Shown: positions 63,646 through 64,000 of the stretch, piece after piece
Position numbering within the stretch: position 1 is the stretch's first letter
How the letters are laid out: every line of letters begins with the position of its first letter
Source: Viola odorata
Taxonomy: Eukaryota > Streptophyta > Magnoliopsida > Malpighiales > Violaceae
Length of the DNA: 64,000 nt
NCBI GenBank assembly: GCA_963691705.1
Contig: OY829543.1
Span: forward strand, 27,117,523-27,181,522
Direction of reading: 5' to 3'
Position numbers and translations under genes: made by a program
Notes under the pieces: generated by a model
What the model saw: the letters and a program-made list of their open reading frames with translations, nothing else
The model's database searches: none
What the model was told of the DNA's origin: nothing

Positions 63646-64000
63646 CTAGGGTTGGCGCGCCTGGTGCGCTCATGACTTCATGGTTTGCGAGGACTTGGCG
63701 CGGCATTCCTCACGGCTGGCGCGGCCTATCCGTGAGGTCTTCACGTGGATACGAGTGAGAGCCCTCATGTTCGTATCATCTCCTCCCTCTTCAAATGGAT
63801 TCGTCCTCGAATCTGCGGGCTCCATTCCTTTGCGAATGTCACACAAAGTACCTACATAGGAGAGATATGCATCAGCACTATGGAAAAGGGTTGGAAAATA
63901 ACTAAAAGGTAACTCAAAGCGATGATGTGAAAATAAGTCTGTAGACTTCAAAAGACAAGGAATTTTCTCCCATGGGCGAAGAGTAGGCTTGGGAATTATT
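63646..64000. repeat. Partial L monomer at right edge
   Basis: The first 355 bp of an L-type monomer ('gcgctcatgacttc', 'tctcctccc', 'cataggagag', 'gggttgg') is cut by the window end. The array continues to the right. Confidence 0.95.

Larger units (their letters stand above)
1..64000. repeat. 473-bp tandem satellite array filling the window
   Basis: Every stretch of the window aligns to one approximately 473 bp monomer, always in the same orientation. The phase mark 'ctagg' following 'gggatg' recurs from 166 to 63646, giving 134 complete monomers: 119 of 473 bp, six of 472, seven of 494, one of 452 and one of 451. Their sum equals the distance between the first and last marks, so nothing is inserted. 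The monomer has two compositional halves. The first roughly 240 bp is GC- and CpG-rich (18 of 26 CpGs in monomer 1112-1584). The remainder is A-tract rich, ending in another GC-rich patch around CCGCGG. Neither array edge lies in the window. A plant nuclear satellite is the best reading; no species or named family can be assigned from sequence alone. Confidence 0.98.

Noticed and set aside
166..63951. About 127-codon minus-strand open frames in most monomers as a repetitive protein family
   Set aside because: The full-length frames begin at GTG right after an in-frame TAA, and the 101-codon versions at TTG. In a eukaryote only about 60 codons or fewer from ATG remain. They are identical because the DNA is homogenised, carry no domain beyond a short retroelement-like tail, and are broken in several monomers without any sign of constraint.
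1..64000. CRISPR array or bacterial repeat region
   Set aside because: The repeated unit is 473 bp with no alternating unique spacers. Repeats and 'spacers' are equally conserved, and there are no cas-like genes.
1..64000. rDNA intergenic spacer subrepeats or 5S rDNA tandem array
   Set aside because: I could not find a 5S gene, 18S/25S ends or their conserved internal promoter motifs within the monomer; all parts of the monomer repeat without an RNA gene.

Overview
The whole 64,000 bp is one uninterrupted, head-to-tail tandem satellite array. I count 134 complete monomers, plus a 165 bp partial monomer at the left edge and a 355 bp one at the right edge. All lie in the same orientation. Using the CTAG tetranucleotide that begins 'ctagggttgg' as the phase mark, 119 monomers are exactly 473 bp, six are 472 bp, seven are 494 bp, one is 452 bp and one is 451 bp. 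These lengths add up exactly to the distance between the first and last phase marks, so no transposon, gene or unrelated spacer is inserted anywhere. I see no tRNA, rRNA, CRISPR array or credible protein-coding gene.

The organism is probably a plant, from a heterochromatic (possibly pericentromeric or centromeric) part of the nuclear genome. Three things suggest this: a long high-copy satellite with higher-order structure, a GC/CpG-rich half joined to an A-tract-rich half, and on the minus strand a short peptide (DSRTNPFEEGGDDTNM) of the kind found at the C-terminal tail of plant Ty3/gypsy polyproteins. That tail is followed by a polypurine run and TGAT, so the monomer may have been seeded by the 3' end of an LTR retrotransposon. 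The species cannot be named from this.

The array is a mosaic of higher-order repeats (HORs). 166-6314: 1,419 bp A-B-C trimers. 6315-9623: a 472/473 bp D subfamily inserted into the trimer array. 9624-11042: one more A-B-C trimer. 11043-14823: a second copy of the segment from 5842 on, longer by one D dimer. 14824-18134: E-A-B trimers without the later 21 bp insertion. 18135-25186: a seven-monomer unit and its eight-monomer derivative. 25187-33826: six near-identical 1,440 bp A-Bdup-E units, the most homogeneous part. 33827-36685: a partial recopy of the 22.8-26.1 kb segment. 36686-45199: two related nine-monomer blocks that differ by an extra 1,419 bp trimer. 45200-47090: diverged single monomers. 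47091-59861: a 2,365 bp pentamer (H1-H5) seen three times, interleaved with I-J monomers. 59862-64000: 946 bp dimers.

There are no cooperating genes. The biology visible here is array evolution. Unequal exchange in whole-monomer steps leaves diagnostic chimeric monomers (24241, 56078). A 21 bp segment bounded by 8 bp direct repeats is gained or lost. Short dyads are maintained, including an 8+8 bp hairpin whose arms exist in two matching forms (CACGG/CCGTG and CATGG/CCATG).
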